Assembly: GCF_964019385.1 (NCBI RefSeq)
Contig: NC_088649.1
Span: 14,125,431 to 14,189,430, forward strand
Origin: Sycon ciliatum
Taxonomy: Eukaryota; Porifera; Calcarea; Leucosolenida; Sycettidae
DNA: 64,000 nucleotides
Direction: 5' to 3'
This document shows, one piece after another, positions 43,789 through 55,900 of the stretch (position 1 is the stretch's first letter; each line of letters opens with the position of its first letter). The notes under the pieces were generated by a model, which searched no databases, had not been told where the DNA came from, and saw only the letters and a program-made list of their open reading frames with translations. The position numbers and the translations under genes are program-made.

Positions 43789-44151
43789 GCTCAGGAGGTC
43801 ATGATGGCTGAATCTTGCCCGAGCCTGCAGCCCAAGGGCCGTAGGCCCGAGGGCCGCAGGCAAGGGCAAGATTCAGCCATCATGACAGACAGAGCGTGCT
43901 TGATTTGATTTCTTACAGCGCGAAGCAGGGAGTCGTATTTTAGGGAGTCGTATTTTACGACTCCCTGGCGCGAAGCAACATATTAGGGAAGGTCAAAGGT
44001 GGAAAGGTCGAAGGTCGAAAAATTATTCTCGAAATGACGTCAAACGGTCCGAACATTCCCGAAATGACGTCAAACGGTCCTGAAACTCCCGAAATGACGT
44101 CAAACGGTCCTGATGGCCTGATTATGCCCGCGGCGCGGGAAGATCGCCTAT
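43789..44151. repeat. Tandem hairpin repeat, copy 1 (interrupted)
   Basis: A hairpin (AGCACGCTC, then GATGGCTGAATCTTGCC and its complement, 43789-43900) is followed by 'gatttgatttcttaca', three TGACGTCA-bearing units of about 29 bp (44025-44115) and a GCCCGCGGCGCGGG palindrome. The repeat resumes at 47533-47580 after the 3.4 kb insertion. Copy 2 is at 47583-47888. Confidence 0.7.
43926..43967. mobile_element. 42-bp hAT-like micro-element with perfect 8-bp TSD
   Basis: CAGGGAGTCGTATTTT, a partial repeat of it, and the complementary end lie between GCGCGAAG copies (43918-43925, 43968-43975). Copy 2 of the surrounding repeat (near 47695) has a single, slightly different TCGCGAAG, the empty site. 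Confidence 0.85.
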
Positions 44152-44170
44152 GGGGCTGTTAAGTGTGACG

Positions 44171-44461
44171 TCACGGCCCCTTCGATACGCATAGCAACGG
44201 AGAGCACTGGGGACAAACAAAAGTCGCGTCCTCTGGATGGAACCAGTTGTGAAGGGCAACAGCATCTAAATGACTGGAGAGAGAGCAGTTTTTCTTTGCT
44301 TTTTCTTCAAGCGATTGTTGTCGCTCTGTACTCCTTGTTCTTTCCTCTACAAATCTCCTGTAGTCGTCGAGGGCCTTCATAATGGCTGTGAAATTGGCTG
44401 CCCACTGTAAAACTCCGTGTTTGAGAGTGCTTTGAAGATTCTTCGCCTCCTGATGGATCAA
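44171..44461 (-). CDS. Unrecognised open frame reaching into the TIR
   Basis: A minus-strand frame of 96 codons begins MIHQEAKNLQSTLKHGVL and has a charged, probably helical middle (FVEERTRSTERQQSLEEKAK). It ends inside the terminal inverted repeat, with a CPQC pair (FVCPQCSPLLC). It may be a transposase or accessory exon of the 3.4 kb element, or a captured host exon; no family is recognised. The right TIR does not preserve the frame. Confidence 0.3.
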   Translation of the reverse strand: MIHQEAKNLQSTLKHGVLQWAANFTAIMKALDDYRRFVEERTRSTERQQSLEEKAKKNCSLSSHLDAVALHNWFHPEDATFVCPQCSPLLCVSKGP

Positions 44462-46219
44462 AGTACGAGCGCTCCCTGTGGATTCGATTATATGTAGGTG
44501 AGTTGTTCAAGAAATCAGTGTCTTCTTTCTGTCTCTGCCCTCACGCTGGCACAATATCAGCCTCTATATCCATGACAGCCCGCACCTCCCGTAGACTGCA
44601 TGACTTAGCTGTATTCTCGCCCTCCGTGGTGATTGAAGACCCATGGAAGAAGTTGTTCAGAATGATGTCCTGAGAATATAAAATAAAATAATTCCAGGGA
44701 ATTGTTACAGGGTATTTTGGAAGGATGGAGAGAGAGAGAGAGCACTGTTTGAAGTGTTTGTCTCACTGTAATTACTCCAGATTATTGAATGGTGTATGAT
44801 CTACTCGATATTTTCCGCAATGGTTTTTCCTGATCTGCGGGATCTCTTCTTTTGCTGTTTGCATGTTTACAGGAAGTGACTGTCTGGTGTATCTGCACCA
44901 GATCCTGGTGAGATTAAGTCAGATGCAGAGGCAGGGTCGTCCAGCGATGCAACACTGCCGCTCTATGTGCAACGTCACCGCTAATTCCCCGGCGAAAACA
45001 CAAACACGTGAAGAGACTACAGTATTGACCGTTCTGGTAATGAATCGTGACTGCTCGGACAGTCGATAATCGAAACACAGAGCACCAGCATGATGTTTTC
45101 ATATTGGGAACCACACACCAGCTCAATTCTCAAGCCGAAAAATTATACAAAACACAGAGCGACGCAACAAGAGATCATCCGGCAACCAAACCAACCTGGG
45201 TCTGATGCACTGAATAGTCCTGAAATACGCAGGCCACACAAAGCAGTGCAAGCACAGACTGTTACAAGGTACATGCATTGCAGAACAAAGTGTAATCAAA
45301 GATACACAGGGTTATAGCTGCACACTCGTGCATGTGCTCGCTCAGCCCAAGAACACGCAGGATGATAGAAATAATCCGGGGGAAACACGCTAATGTCATG
45401 ACCGGGGAGTGGGCCAGACATACTCTCAGGATTCTACAATTCCAGGTTCTTTACGGAAATATACCAGGAGTCCAGATACCCATTCCTCACCCTCACCACA
45501 CAAGAAGATCAAAGCTTCACTCTAGGACCAAGCTCAAACAACAGAGAAGCAACAAGAACAACCAGCGATCGATGCAAAGCATCGAGCTATATACTACAAG
45601 ACCTAGTAGCGTGCACGGCGCGGAGCGAGCGAGTAGCCAGCAAAGCATGAATAGTGATAGGTTTCACAACACTATTGATCGACAAGACACATCGCCGCCA
45701 CGGCAAACACTTCATAAAGACACATGTATAAGCAGACGGAATACAATACAGATAATGACATTGTAGCAACACACGCACACAACACTAGCACCGAAGTAAG
45801 CATCAAGACGTAAATAGTGCAGCTCTGAAAAAGTAAAAACTACATTGACATGTACATTGGTGTGCCGAGTAGTATCATCCTTGATTACCCATCCAACCAA
45901 GATGTTATCAGGTCCCAGACGCCGAGATCCCACGCCGAATGTGAAGTGCATCTAGCCTTGAACCTGTTGCACAAGGCACACACATATGACAAAAATGACA
46001 TCCACTCCGATTATTTCCAGAGGTCAATCATAACAGAACACAGAAATGAAACCACGGGCTCAACAAAGTAAACGCAAAGGAAATTAGTTAAAATAATCCA
46101 TGAAGTGCTATTTTAATTCCAGCGCTGACTGCAGTGTGGCGTCATGGCCCGATACCCGCTGAGCATAGACACAAACTCCATTTGACAGGGGCACGACATA
46201 CTATTTTGGAATAAAGTCA

Positions 46220-46578
46220 CAGGGGCGTAGCACCCGCTACGACTGGTACGACCATGGCCGCACCACTTTTCAAACAGTGTGGTCCGTCTGGAACGTGCAA
46301 AACCGTAATAAAAAAATCAGGATCCATCGATATTTGCATATGCGCATCAGACCTTTTTCTAGACTCGTACTCGTAGATCTGTTATGCATCTGCAGTCGTA
46401 CTGAGTACTGTACTCGACTCGACTGCACACTGCGCCAGAAGTTCCCAGAACGCAGGATTTTGTGTCTTTTTTACAAAATTTTCCGGGGGGGCCCGAACCC
46501 CCCCCCCCCCCTCCAACACGGCCTTCCGCCGCACCGACCTTCGGTCGTACCACTTCCAAAACCCCTCCTACGCCCCTG
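46220..46578. mobile_element. MITE with CAGGGGCGTAG ends
   Basis: CAGGGGCGTAGC and (complement) CAGGGGCGTAGG are flanked by AGTCA (46215-46219, 46579-46583). GGTACGACC/GGTCGTACC inverted motifs and a G/C homopolymer lie inside. The ends are hAT-like, but only five bases of duplication match. It is nested in the 3.4 kb element. Confidence 0.65.
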
Positions 46579-47582
46579 AGTCATAAAGTAGAGCACTCCA
46601 ATGACATGACGGACACCTCGTGCAAATGCGTGGTCTGTTCATCCGGCCAACTCGGCCACGCATGAGAGTGTGTGCATGTACGCGCGCACGCAAGCGCGCG
46701 CGTGCACACACACCATGTATTCGGTGCGTATGGCGTACCTGTTGCGGAGATAATGAAGATGGAATCATTATCATGATGTTACATGACATTGTACATGTAC
46801 ATTGTATGTTTGAGTGTAAAGTAAATTTTATTTTATTACACATTTCTTCGACACAACTTACTCCACATCTTCGCATTTCTCATAATCCATCCACCTACAC
46901 TCCGTCTCAGTTGAGGAAAAACTCTCCCAGGTATACACTAGTCACCACAGCCATGTGATGACATTGGGATGGGTCCCAAGCACGATTGCACTCTCCAGTT
47001 ACAATATAATTTTGTCCAGATTATCTGTGAAGACAAAATGCAATGCATAGCGGCAATCGATGGATGAAGAGAGAGTTTGTAAATACACATATCTTTCCAC
47101 TTGTTCAGGAGCTTACCTTTTGGAGTTCACATCGTTTACAAGATCTCTTATGCTGTCTTGCACCTTGGCTTTGTTGACCATGGATACGCCAACCCAGAAA
47201 ACATTCTACAGGAGCTACTAATGCAGAGCGTTTTTCACGCTCGATCTCGGCGATCTACCTCGTCACGCCAATAAAATCCTCCGTGACACTGGCTACAGTC
47301 ACAAGAGACGTCTCAGTAAGGTAATGAGCACGACAACGCCGTCGAGATCAAGGACAAAGAGAAAACAAAACACTCACTGAAAACAGCAAAGAAGAAACGA
47401 AGAAATGTACACGATTCCTATATGTTGCCACTGACAACTGGTTCGGTGGAGACGACGCTACTTTTGTTTGTCCCCAGTGGGATCGTTGCTATGCGTATCG
47501 AAGGAACTGTGACGTCATCACTTAACAGCCCCATTGGCCATGGCCCCGGCAACGATCACGTGTCATGTAAGAAGTATGTAAT

Positions 47583-47888
47583 CAAGCACGCTCAGGAGGT
47601 CATGATGGCTGAATCTTGCCCGAGGGCTGCAAGCAAGGGCAAGATTCAGCCATCATGACAGATCAGACAGAGCGTGCTTGATTTGATTTCTTACATCGCG
47701 AAGCAACATATTAGGGAAGGTCAAAGGTCGAAAGGTCGATAGGTCGAAAAATGTTTCCCGAAATGACGTCAAACGGTCCTGAAACTCCCGAAATGACGTC
47801 AAACGGTCCTGATGGCCTGATTATGCCCGCGGCGCGGGAAGATCGCCTATTGGCCATGGCCCCGGCAACGATCACGTGTCATGTAAGA
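47583..47888. repeat. Tandem hairpin repeat, copy 2 (uninterrupted)
   Basis: This repeats 43789-44151 plus 47533-47580 without the two insertions: the hairpin with GATGGCTGAATCTTGCC arms, two TGACGTCA units, GCCCGCGGCGCGGG, then TTGGCCATGGCCCCGGCAAC. It serves as the pre-insertion reference for the 42-bp and 3.4 kb elements. Confidence 0.8.
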
Positions 47889-49160
47889 ATATTATATCCC
47901 GGCTCTTGGTCCTGGGCCCATGATGTCAAAAATAGGATGATACACCCAAATTTGCTCCTGCACAGCCCACAGCTTCGCAGCCTTCCCGTCAGCATGGTCA
48001 TTCGATCTCGATTCTTCAGGACTAGCGACTGGACCTACAATGACATGTGCCTCAAACTCTCCTTTCCCGACAACCACAATGATTAAATTTTGGGGTTTGA
48101 CACCTCAGGATTGCGAGTTGCAAGGTCATTGCACGTGTACCGGTACCATCGCGTAGCGGATGCACTCCTTTGGAGACGATTTTGGAGAAGATATCTTGGA
48201 CGAAATGTGGAAAGAAATGGCTTAGCAGGAGAAATTTCGTTTTACCGTTGTACTGTCGACATGTCGCTGTGTACGTGTGAAGCGCGCGATATCGGACCCC
48301 AGGACCTGCCGCGAGGAGCCAAGCCGGACACAACAAATAATTCAGAAGTCTTGCAGTTATTTTTAGTAGGAAGAAAATGACAACAATCGCAGGAAGAATA
48401 CGAAGATAATAGTCAGTGTGAGGAGGTTTGAAGCGTAGTGAATGTGTGCAAATGCACCAGGGAGGAGTCAACCTCGCAGTATGCTCTCTTCAGAGGGGCG
48501 GACATCCGGGATGATTGCTGCTGGCAGAAGGTGATTCCAAGCGCGATGGTGTCGGCAGGAAAAGTCATGGTAAGACGAACAAAGAAAATAGTGGTAATTG
48601 TCGTTCGCTCCGAATGTCCTGTCAGTTTATGCGAAGAGGGAACGTGGAGAGCTAGCTTGTTATCAGCTGGAAAGTCGAACGATGCAAAGCTCTGCTCTCA
48701 AGTACCCTTGACGATAGTGTTTGTCGTGCGCTCGCCTTCCCACGTAGACGACGCTGTGTCGTCGAATTAATTTTTAGTTGGGAGCAGTGGAAACTTCCCT
48801 GAAAATGAAATGCTGCGCTTCGGAGGAAGTTCCTTGTCGAACAGTGTTGTTGTGTTTGTTCTACCGGAGGCTCAGTATACCACCAAGTCGGGCATTCTCT
48901 GATCCCTGTCGTCTTCCTACGCCATGTAAAAATGCAATTGCTTACTGAGCACTCGATCTCGGACGGGTATGACCCACGCCTATGGGTGTACGGTGGTGAT
49001 GTCTGAGCGTTGGCGTATCAGTTCGCTGCGTTGGTATCCGGAAGTGCTGGCTCGACGCTGAAGTCTCCCTTCACCCAAGCCCACTAGGACACAGGAGACG
49101 GTACAACGGGAATGGTTCGCACGAACTTGACTGTGCTGACGAGTTTGGTGCTCATTTCCA
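47889..49160. other. Gene-free stretch, nothing firmly recognised
   Basis: Frames of 96-139 codons at 48052-48770 on both strands show no family I recognise and no clear exon signals. No inverted repeat of note was seen. Confidence 0.4.
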
Positions 49161-49164
49161 TTAA

Positions 49165-50026
49165 AGGGGAAGTTAAGGCAAAAATTAAAATTTCACCAGT
49201 TGTAGTATTCGGGGTGCTGAGTCGAATGGTCGTGGTCCGAGGAAGCTGAGACGCTCCCTTCCTACTTGAATCCCAATCGAACTCGCGCACTTCCACCGAA
49301 ACTGGGTGACTGCGCCCTACTAGATGGGGATTTGTATGCAAAATGTCACTAAAAGCGCCATTTCGTTCTTATAAAAGCATGGATGACCGCGATTGGCCCA
49401 TATGTTGTAGTCTTTTGGACGCTGAGTCGATTGGTTTTGGTCCGAAAAGGCTGCGATGCAGCGTTCCCCCTTTATTCCCAATCGAACATGGTTGAACAAG
49501 CGGTCACGTGCTCCTGCGTACGCCAGTCACCTGGTCACCGTGCCTGCAGGGTACAACTTACTAGCCTGTTTGACCTTTTTTGGGTGCAGTCCTGTCACTC
49601 GAGTTGAACTCGAGTTGAACCTTGGTGTGAAAGTTGTCGCCTGCTGGCGTGGTGACCAGGTGATTTGGGCACCCAGGCGCACGTGACCGCTTCTTCAACC
49701 ATGTTCGATTGGGAATAAAGGAGGAACGCTGCATCGCAGCCTTTTCGGACCAAAACCAGTCGACTCAGCGTCCAAAAGAGTACAACATATGGGCCAATCG
49801 CGGTCATCCGTGCTTTTATAAGAACGAAACGGCGCTTTTAGTGACATTTTGCATACAAATCCCCATCTCGTAGGGCGCAGTCACCCAGTTTCGGTGGAAG
49901 TGCGCGAGTTCGATTGGGATTCAAGTAGGAAGGGAGCGTCTCAGCTTTCTCGGACCAAGACCATTCGACTCAGCACTCCGAAGACTACAACTGGTGAAAT
50001 TTTAATTTTTGCCTTAACTTCCCCTT
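49165..50026. mobile_element. TTAA-flanked palindromic element with about 385-bp arms
   Basis: AGGGGAAGTTAAGGCAAAAA and its complement form the ends, flanked by TTAA (49161-49164, 50027-50030). The two arms are nearly identical and leave a centre of about 100 bp. Mirror frames (MHTNPHLVGRSHPVSVEVRE) in both arms are repeat shadows. A half copy lies at 25365-26275. The TTAA suggests a piggyBac- or Kolobok-type mobiliser. Confidence 0.8.
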
Positions 50027-50030
50027 TAAT

Positions 50031-51275
50031 ACATTACACACTCTTTGAAAGTTTGTTGTATCAGCAGTGAAGAAAATTCGCAAAGCCTTGGACTCAGGGG
50101 TGTCGGGCACGCTACGGTCACTACGGTTTTGACCGGCCCCGGTAGTGGCCGGTACCCTGTGAATATATAAAAAGGCACTGATCTGGGGTCTAAATTTCGC
50201 GATTTCTCCACCCCAACCCCACGAGTAAATTGTACTTCTGGTGGCTGACCGTACCACCCTGAAGTACTTTCCGATGCCCCTGTTAGTTCATGCTTGGTCA
50301 GGTACTGTAAAACCGGAAAGTCTAACGAGTCACAAAGTCTACTGTTTTGACGACCATTGTTTTCGCTATTTGAAGAAACATTATCGCGGACCCGGTTTGA
50401 GATGTCTGTGTAAACAGATGGTGGCCAGGTAGCCATCGTTAAACTTTCTGCACATTATCATGCCAAAATTACAAAAACGTTAAACCTTTTGGTCGTTAAA
50501 ATTTCCGGTTTTACGGTGCTGCGAACACTGGGCTGGCGAAGAGGTGCTGGGTGCAAGCGTGACCCACCTGATTGGATTTCGTTGAGCAGCAGCGTACATG
50601 CCTGGGCTAAGGCTGGGATTCTTCAGGGCTCTCATCGGCGAATGTCAACTCCATTGTGTGCACCATTGTCCGATTGCCTGTATGCATTCAATGCGTTCTT
50701 CACACAGAAAAAAAGGAGCGCTGATAAGTCAAATAATGCATTCTACAGTCGACTTCGGGGCTTTGAAAGGGGCAGCCAGAGGCTGCAACGTAAGGCTTAG
50801 TTCAAGTTAGTTGCCTTGACTACATGTGCACAATTAGGAACCGTATTGGTCGAGCAGAGGAACAGGGACATTGGACTGATGGCAGATTAATGAAAAGCCA
50901 GATATGGTAATGTGCTGCATTCTCCCCGAGGTACTTGACATGGTCACACATTCCGTAAAGCGATCCTTGTTCTCCTCCTCCTCCTCCTCCTCCTTTTTCT
51001 CCTCTTTCTCCTCCCCCTCATCCTCCTCCCTCCCCTCCACCTCATCTTCCACCTCATCATCTTCAAGGCTTCTTCTTCCTCCTCCTTCTCCTCCTCCTTC
51101 TCATCCTCCCCCTCCATCTCATCTTCCACCTTATCATCCTCCTCTTCCTAATCCTTAAGTCCCTTCTCCGCTCCTACTCTTCCTTATCCTAAAATCTCTC
51201 GTCCTGGTGCGTAATTATGCACTGGTAGCACAGGGAGGTTTTGAGTCTGATTTTCTTTTACTACACTTTGTCCTA
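50031..51275. repeat. MITE fragments and CTC/CTT microsatellite
   Basis: About 50098-50282 has CAGGGGTGTCGG and (complement) CAGGGGCATCGG ends. A fragment of the 145-bp family lies at 50510-50605. A CTC/CTT/ATC-rich imperfect microsatellite spans 50971-51165. No gene was recognised. Confidence 0.5.
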
Positions 51276-51702
51276 GGCTGTGTTTACATGAAGTGTTTCA
51301 ACCCGGGTTGAGTTCGACCCGGGTCAGATTTCAACCCGCCATGTACACAAAATGAATGGCGCGTTTACATGATGCATTGCGCTTGACCCGGGTTGAAATT
51401 TCGCCCCGGGTTGATTTCAACCCTCCCCTTGCAGGAGGGTTGAAATCAACCCGGGTCAAGAAAATCGTAGAAACGTACTTCTGTGCGTATCTCGCGCCAG
51501 GTTTGAACAGCACTGCAGATGCAAATTTCGCGCGAACGGATTCACGTGACCATACAGGACTGTAGAAGTGGACTTTTGGCGGCATATCAGTATTTGACCC
51601 GGGTCAACTGTCTGTAAACGCTCGCCTCTTTTGTCTATCGTACAGACTTTCAACCTGGGCTGAACTTGACCCGAGTTGAAACTTCTCATGTAAACACAGC
51701 CC
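51276..51702. mobile_element. MITE with GGCTGTGTTTACATGA ends
   Basis: GGCTGTGTTTACATGA and its complement are the ends, with TA next to each. The interior is packed with CAACCCGGGTTGA-type palindromes. Its ends resemble those of the element at 29651-30183. Confidence 0.65.
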
Positions 51703-52696
51703 TAGTGTTATATTCTCGATGTCTGCATGTATGTGTGTGTATATATGTGTGTGTGTGTGTATGTAAAAAAAAAAATTCGCGGAGAGGAAGCAGATTTGTT
51801 AGCTCCTGGTTTTCTCTTTGTTGGCCTCTTCCACGGGGCGGCCTTGGCCTTCTGGTCAGGGTCGTCCCTGGGTATTGACTGGCAGTAGGCTTTTCATGCC
51901 TTGCAGCCGGTTTCGCTCGCGCGGAAGGACATTCAGTGAGCTGACGACCAGGGCGGGTGATTTGTTGCCGTCACCGTCTTCTTGCGTCCTTTCCGCATCC
52001 TCCGCAGTGGCGTGGCGAGCCCTCGGATCAATCCCCAGCCTGTAACAATGCAGTGGCGTTCGGCAAAACAAGTGGATTCCTGGATGAGAAAGGATACAGG
52101 TCACACTCGCAACAATTTATTCCTGCGCGGTGATAGCTGGAATTGTGAATTTGTCGTGTTGTTTGGACCTGAGTGAGTCGTCGTGCGGCGATGGTGTAGT
52201 GATGTTAGCTTGCTGTGCATACTCCTCGTCGTTTCGTGAAAGTACGTCTTGTGGAGCCCTTGTGGGACGTTCGGTGCCCACCCTCCAGCTCAAGATTGTG
52301 CTTTCCTGGTGCATGAAGGCCGGAGCAGTACGCGTACAGACGTTATTGTTGAACAGAACATCGTGTTCACATTAATTTTGTTCCTTTTTCAGTCGTTGCA
52401 TGTTACTTATAGTGGACCTACAGCAGACTGTTCATCTGGTTTGTGATATTTCCTTCCTCTGTTTGTGAGTCCCTTTCCATCAATATGGCAGCTTGTTTTG
52501 ATTTCCTTTTTTCAATTCATTTTGCTGTACTTCCTGTTTTGTTTGCGCCACTGCCCCTCACCTTGCGCTCAGTTCTCTGAGTGGAGGGCGGTGTGACCCC
52601 AAGGGGTAGCTGATTGATAGTAGTAGTAGTGTGTATGTGGTGTGTGTATGTGTATGTGTATGTGTGTATGTGTGTGTGTATATATGTGTGTGTGTC
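51703..52696. other. Gene-free stretch ending in a GT microsatellite
   Basis: An unclassified segment at 51790-52100 shows open frames on both strands that look repeat-derived. A GTGTAT/GT microsatellite lies at 52625-52695, directly left of the Ty3/gypsy element. Confidence 0.4.
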
Positions 52697-52701
52697 CATA
52701 T

Positions 52702-52889
52702 TGTGGTAGTCATGCATTGTACATCACGGCTGTAGTACTGATGTGCACAGTCATGGTAACAGTGCATTGCGTAATGCTCTTGGCCATATGCTGCTGTTGA
52801 GCTGGTTTTACAGATGAAGAATCTGAGAGACACAATGGCTAGTTGTCTATTCTTTCCGTGTGCTTAGTCTGGCTTCTTGCATGCCTACA
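52702..52889 (+). repeat. Left LTR of the Ty3/gypsy element
   Basis: 188 bp, TGTGGTAGTC to TGCCTACA, flanked on the left by CATAT. Nearly identical to 57240-57427. Confidence 0.95.
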
Positions 52890-52921
52890 TTGGCGCAGTG
52901 AACAGGCACGGATTTGTCGCC

Positions 52922-55900
52922 ATGTCCGCTCCCAAAGGCAGAGCGCCGAAGGAATTTGTACCTGACTTTTCCAGCAACATCGGAGCCGATTTCGAATTGT
53001 GGCTCGAGGACGTTGATGATTACCTGAAAATTTGTGGAGTTACGACGGCAGCTGATAAGAAGAGGCTGTTTCTGAACCTTGCAGGCCTCGCTGTCAGGCG
53101 TATTGTTAAAGGAATCGTAGTTCCTACTCCACCAGCTCAGGCTGATGGCAGTGCCGGATGTGAGTACAAAGCTCTGACGGATGCTGTGATTGCTCATTTT
53201 CGTCCTGCCACAAACACAACGTCGGAACGCCACCGGTTCCGTCAGCTTCGCCAGAATGAGGGTGAGTCTGTCACAACGTTTGTGGGACGCCTGCGCGAAG
53301 CAGCTGATCGCTGTGAATTTGCGTCTACTGCCGTGGACACCATTGATCAGGGACAAATCCGTGACCAGGTGATCGAGGGCCTGCGATCCCAGGAGCTACG
53401 TAAAGAACTTCTCAAAGAGTCAAAGTTGACACTAGCCAATGCTGTGAGCAAAGCTGTGGCACTCGAGTCCTCTATCACGGACAGCAAGCTTTATGGTGAC
53501 GCTGCAGCTACTCCAGTGTCGAATTCATTCTCTCACATTCACCGTGTTTCACACTCCCAGCCTGCCTCTGCGCACAAGAAGTTTGGGAAGTGCAAGTACT
53601 GTGGCCGCTCGCATCCAAGAGGCAAGCAGCATTGCCCTGCAGCGGATGCTACTTGTGGCAACTGCTCGAAAGTCGGCCACTTTACAAGAGTATGCCTGTC
53701 GCGCAAGTCTGATAATGCGCGCATGACATCCGAACAGGTGGAGGAGGATGACGCCAACTATTTCTGTGATTACGCATTCTCAGTGGATACTTCTCAGCAC
53801 CAGCAATTGTTTCGTAAGACGCTGATCGTCAACGGCCGTCCCTGTGAAGGACTACTGGATACCGGTGCTACCCGATCAGTGCTAACCGATGATGTTGTCC
53901 AGCCAACGCGAAAGAGTGATCGAATCTTGAAAGCGTACAATGGCGGCGTCATCTCAACACTCGGTATGGCTGATGTGACGGTCTCTGTTGGATCACGCAG
54001 CATCGTATGTAGTTGTTTTGTTGTCCCAGTCGCGTCTGGCCGCCAAATCCTGTATGGCCAGGACGTCATCTCCGAACTGGAGTTGCTGACCTCTGCTGAA
54101 GTCAATGTGGTGAACGTGACGCCCATCTCTATCACAGTGGACCCTGACACCACTCCAACAGCACTCCCACCCCGTCGGCACGCTTTCAGCATCCGGGATG
54201 AAATTGCCAAGGAGTTGGATCGTATGGTGAAGCATGACATAATCGAGCCAGTGCGAGAAGCTACTCCGTGGGTCTCACCGTTGGTGCCGGTCAGGAAATC
54301 AAGCGGTGCTTTGCGTCTCTGCGTGGACTACCGCGTCCTAAACAAGAGCGTAGTCCGGGAGCGTCACCTACTTCCCACCGTTGACGAAATCAATGCGCAG
54401 CTGGACGGTGCAACAGTGTTCTCCGTTCTGGATGCTGAATCTGGCTTTCACCAGCTCCCTTTGGCCGATGAATCTCGTCCGTTCACCACTTTCGCCACTC
54501 ACAAGGGCCTCTTTAGATTCAAGAGACTCCCGTTTGGCATTGCTTGCGCACCGGAGATATTTCAACGTGTGGTGTCTGACATCCTTGCCGGCCTACCGGG
54601 AGTCGTTGTCTATATTGATGACATTCTCATCTATGCCCGCAACCGACAGGAACACGACGAGCGCATGGCTGCCGTACTCCGTCGTTTGAGCGAAGCCAAC
54701 CTGCGCTTAAACTGGGAGAAGTGTCGCGTACGCCAGTCAGAAATCAAGTACTTGGGACACTGGCTGAGCAAGGATGGTGTGCGTCCTGACGGTGACAAGC
54801 TGCTGGCAATCCAACAGTTGCAGCTGCCGCAGACGTTGACAGATGTACGTCGTTTCCTTGGTATGGTGACGTACCTTGGTAAATTCATACCGCAGCTCTC
54901 ACAGACAACTGAGCCGCTGAGGAAACTGGCTCAGCGACAACCATTCGTCGTTGATGATGAGCTGACGGCCGCGTTCACCGATGCGAAGACAGCCGTGGCC
55001 TCGTCGCTAGAGTGCTTAGCGTACTTTAAGCCATCCTTGGACGTCCCAACCAAGGTAACATGTGACGCATCTCCACTTGGTCTGGGTGCTATTCTGTGGC
55101 AGCAAGACAAGAGTGGCACTTGGTTACCTGTCACCTGCGCCAGCCGTTCATTGTCCGATGTTGAATCTCGTTATTCCCAGTTGGAGCGCGAGATGCTTGG
55201 TATCGTATTCTCTCTGACTCGATTCCGACAGTACGTCCTGGGGAGATCTGTTCAAGTTGTGACCGACCACAAGCCCCTGATCTCAATCATCCAGAAGCTG
55301 TTTGACGAAGTACCACCACGGCTGCAGCGCTGGATGGTCGCTCTCATGCCATACCAGTACACCTTGTCACATGCACCTGGGAAGCAGATGGTGTGTGAAG
55401 ACACATTGTCAAGAGCGCCTGTCCAAGACTCAACTGCCTCACCAGAAGAAGCCCGCTCTATGGCTGAGTTCATTGGCCTGGTCTTGGAAGAGTGCCCAGT
55501 CAATATCGACGATATCGCCAAGGCGACTAGTGATGACCCACTGTTGCGCAGCATACAGCAGCGCGTCTTGATGCAATCATGGTCCCAAGTCACACCCGCT
55601 GAAGAGCCATACTACCTTATCCGAGATCAGCTGACGACCATTGACGGCATCCTGCTATTCGGTAACCGCTGTGTAATACCAGAAGCTCTCCGACATGCCG
55701 TACTGCAGTTGGCCCATGAAGGTCATCCAGGTCGGGACATATTCAAGGATGCTTTGCGACGACGAGTATGGTGGACCGGCATGTCTAAAGATGCCGACAA
55801 GTTCGCCGAGCAGTGTTCAGAGTGTTGGCGCCGTCATACAAACCCCGCACAAGAGCTGCTGCCATCAGAAATTGAAGGAGTGTGGCAGAAACTGGCGGTT

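Larger units (their letters stand above)
44152..47532. mobile_element. 3.4 kb element with about 115-bp TIRs
   Basis: GGGGCTGTTAAGTG and following sequence (CTTCGATACGCATAGCAACG, CACTGGGGACAAACAAAAGT, AACCAGTTGT) are repeated inverted at 47415-47532. Copy 2 of the surrounding repeat shows the empty site, giving a 2-bp AT duplication (44150-44151, 47533-47534). The interior holds a 359-bp hAT-like insert and no transposase I recognise. The superfamily is uncertain. Confidence 0.75.

Noticed and set aside
49084-50070. Frames with the same MHTNPHLVGRSH peptide at 26133, 49084 and 49849
   Set aside because: The peptide recurs because it lies in arms of one palindromic transposon family.
52877-52921. 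Upstream extension of the gypsy frame into the left LTR
   Set aside because: It starts at a non-ATG codon inside the LTR; the ATG at 52922 is the plausible start.
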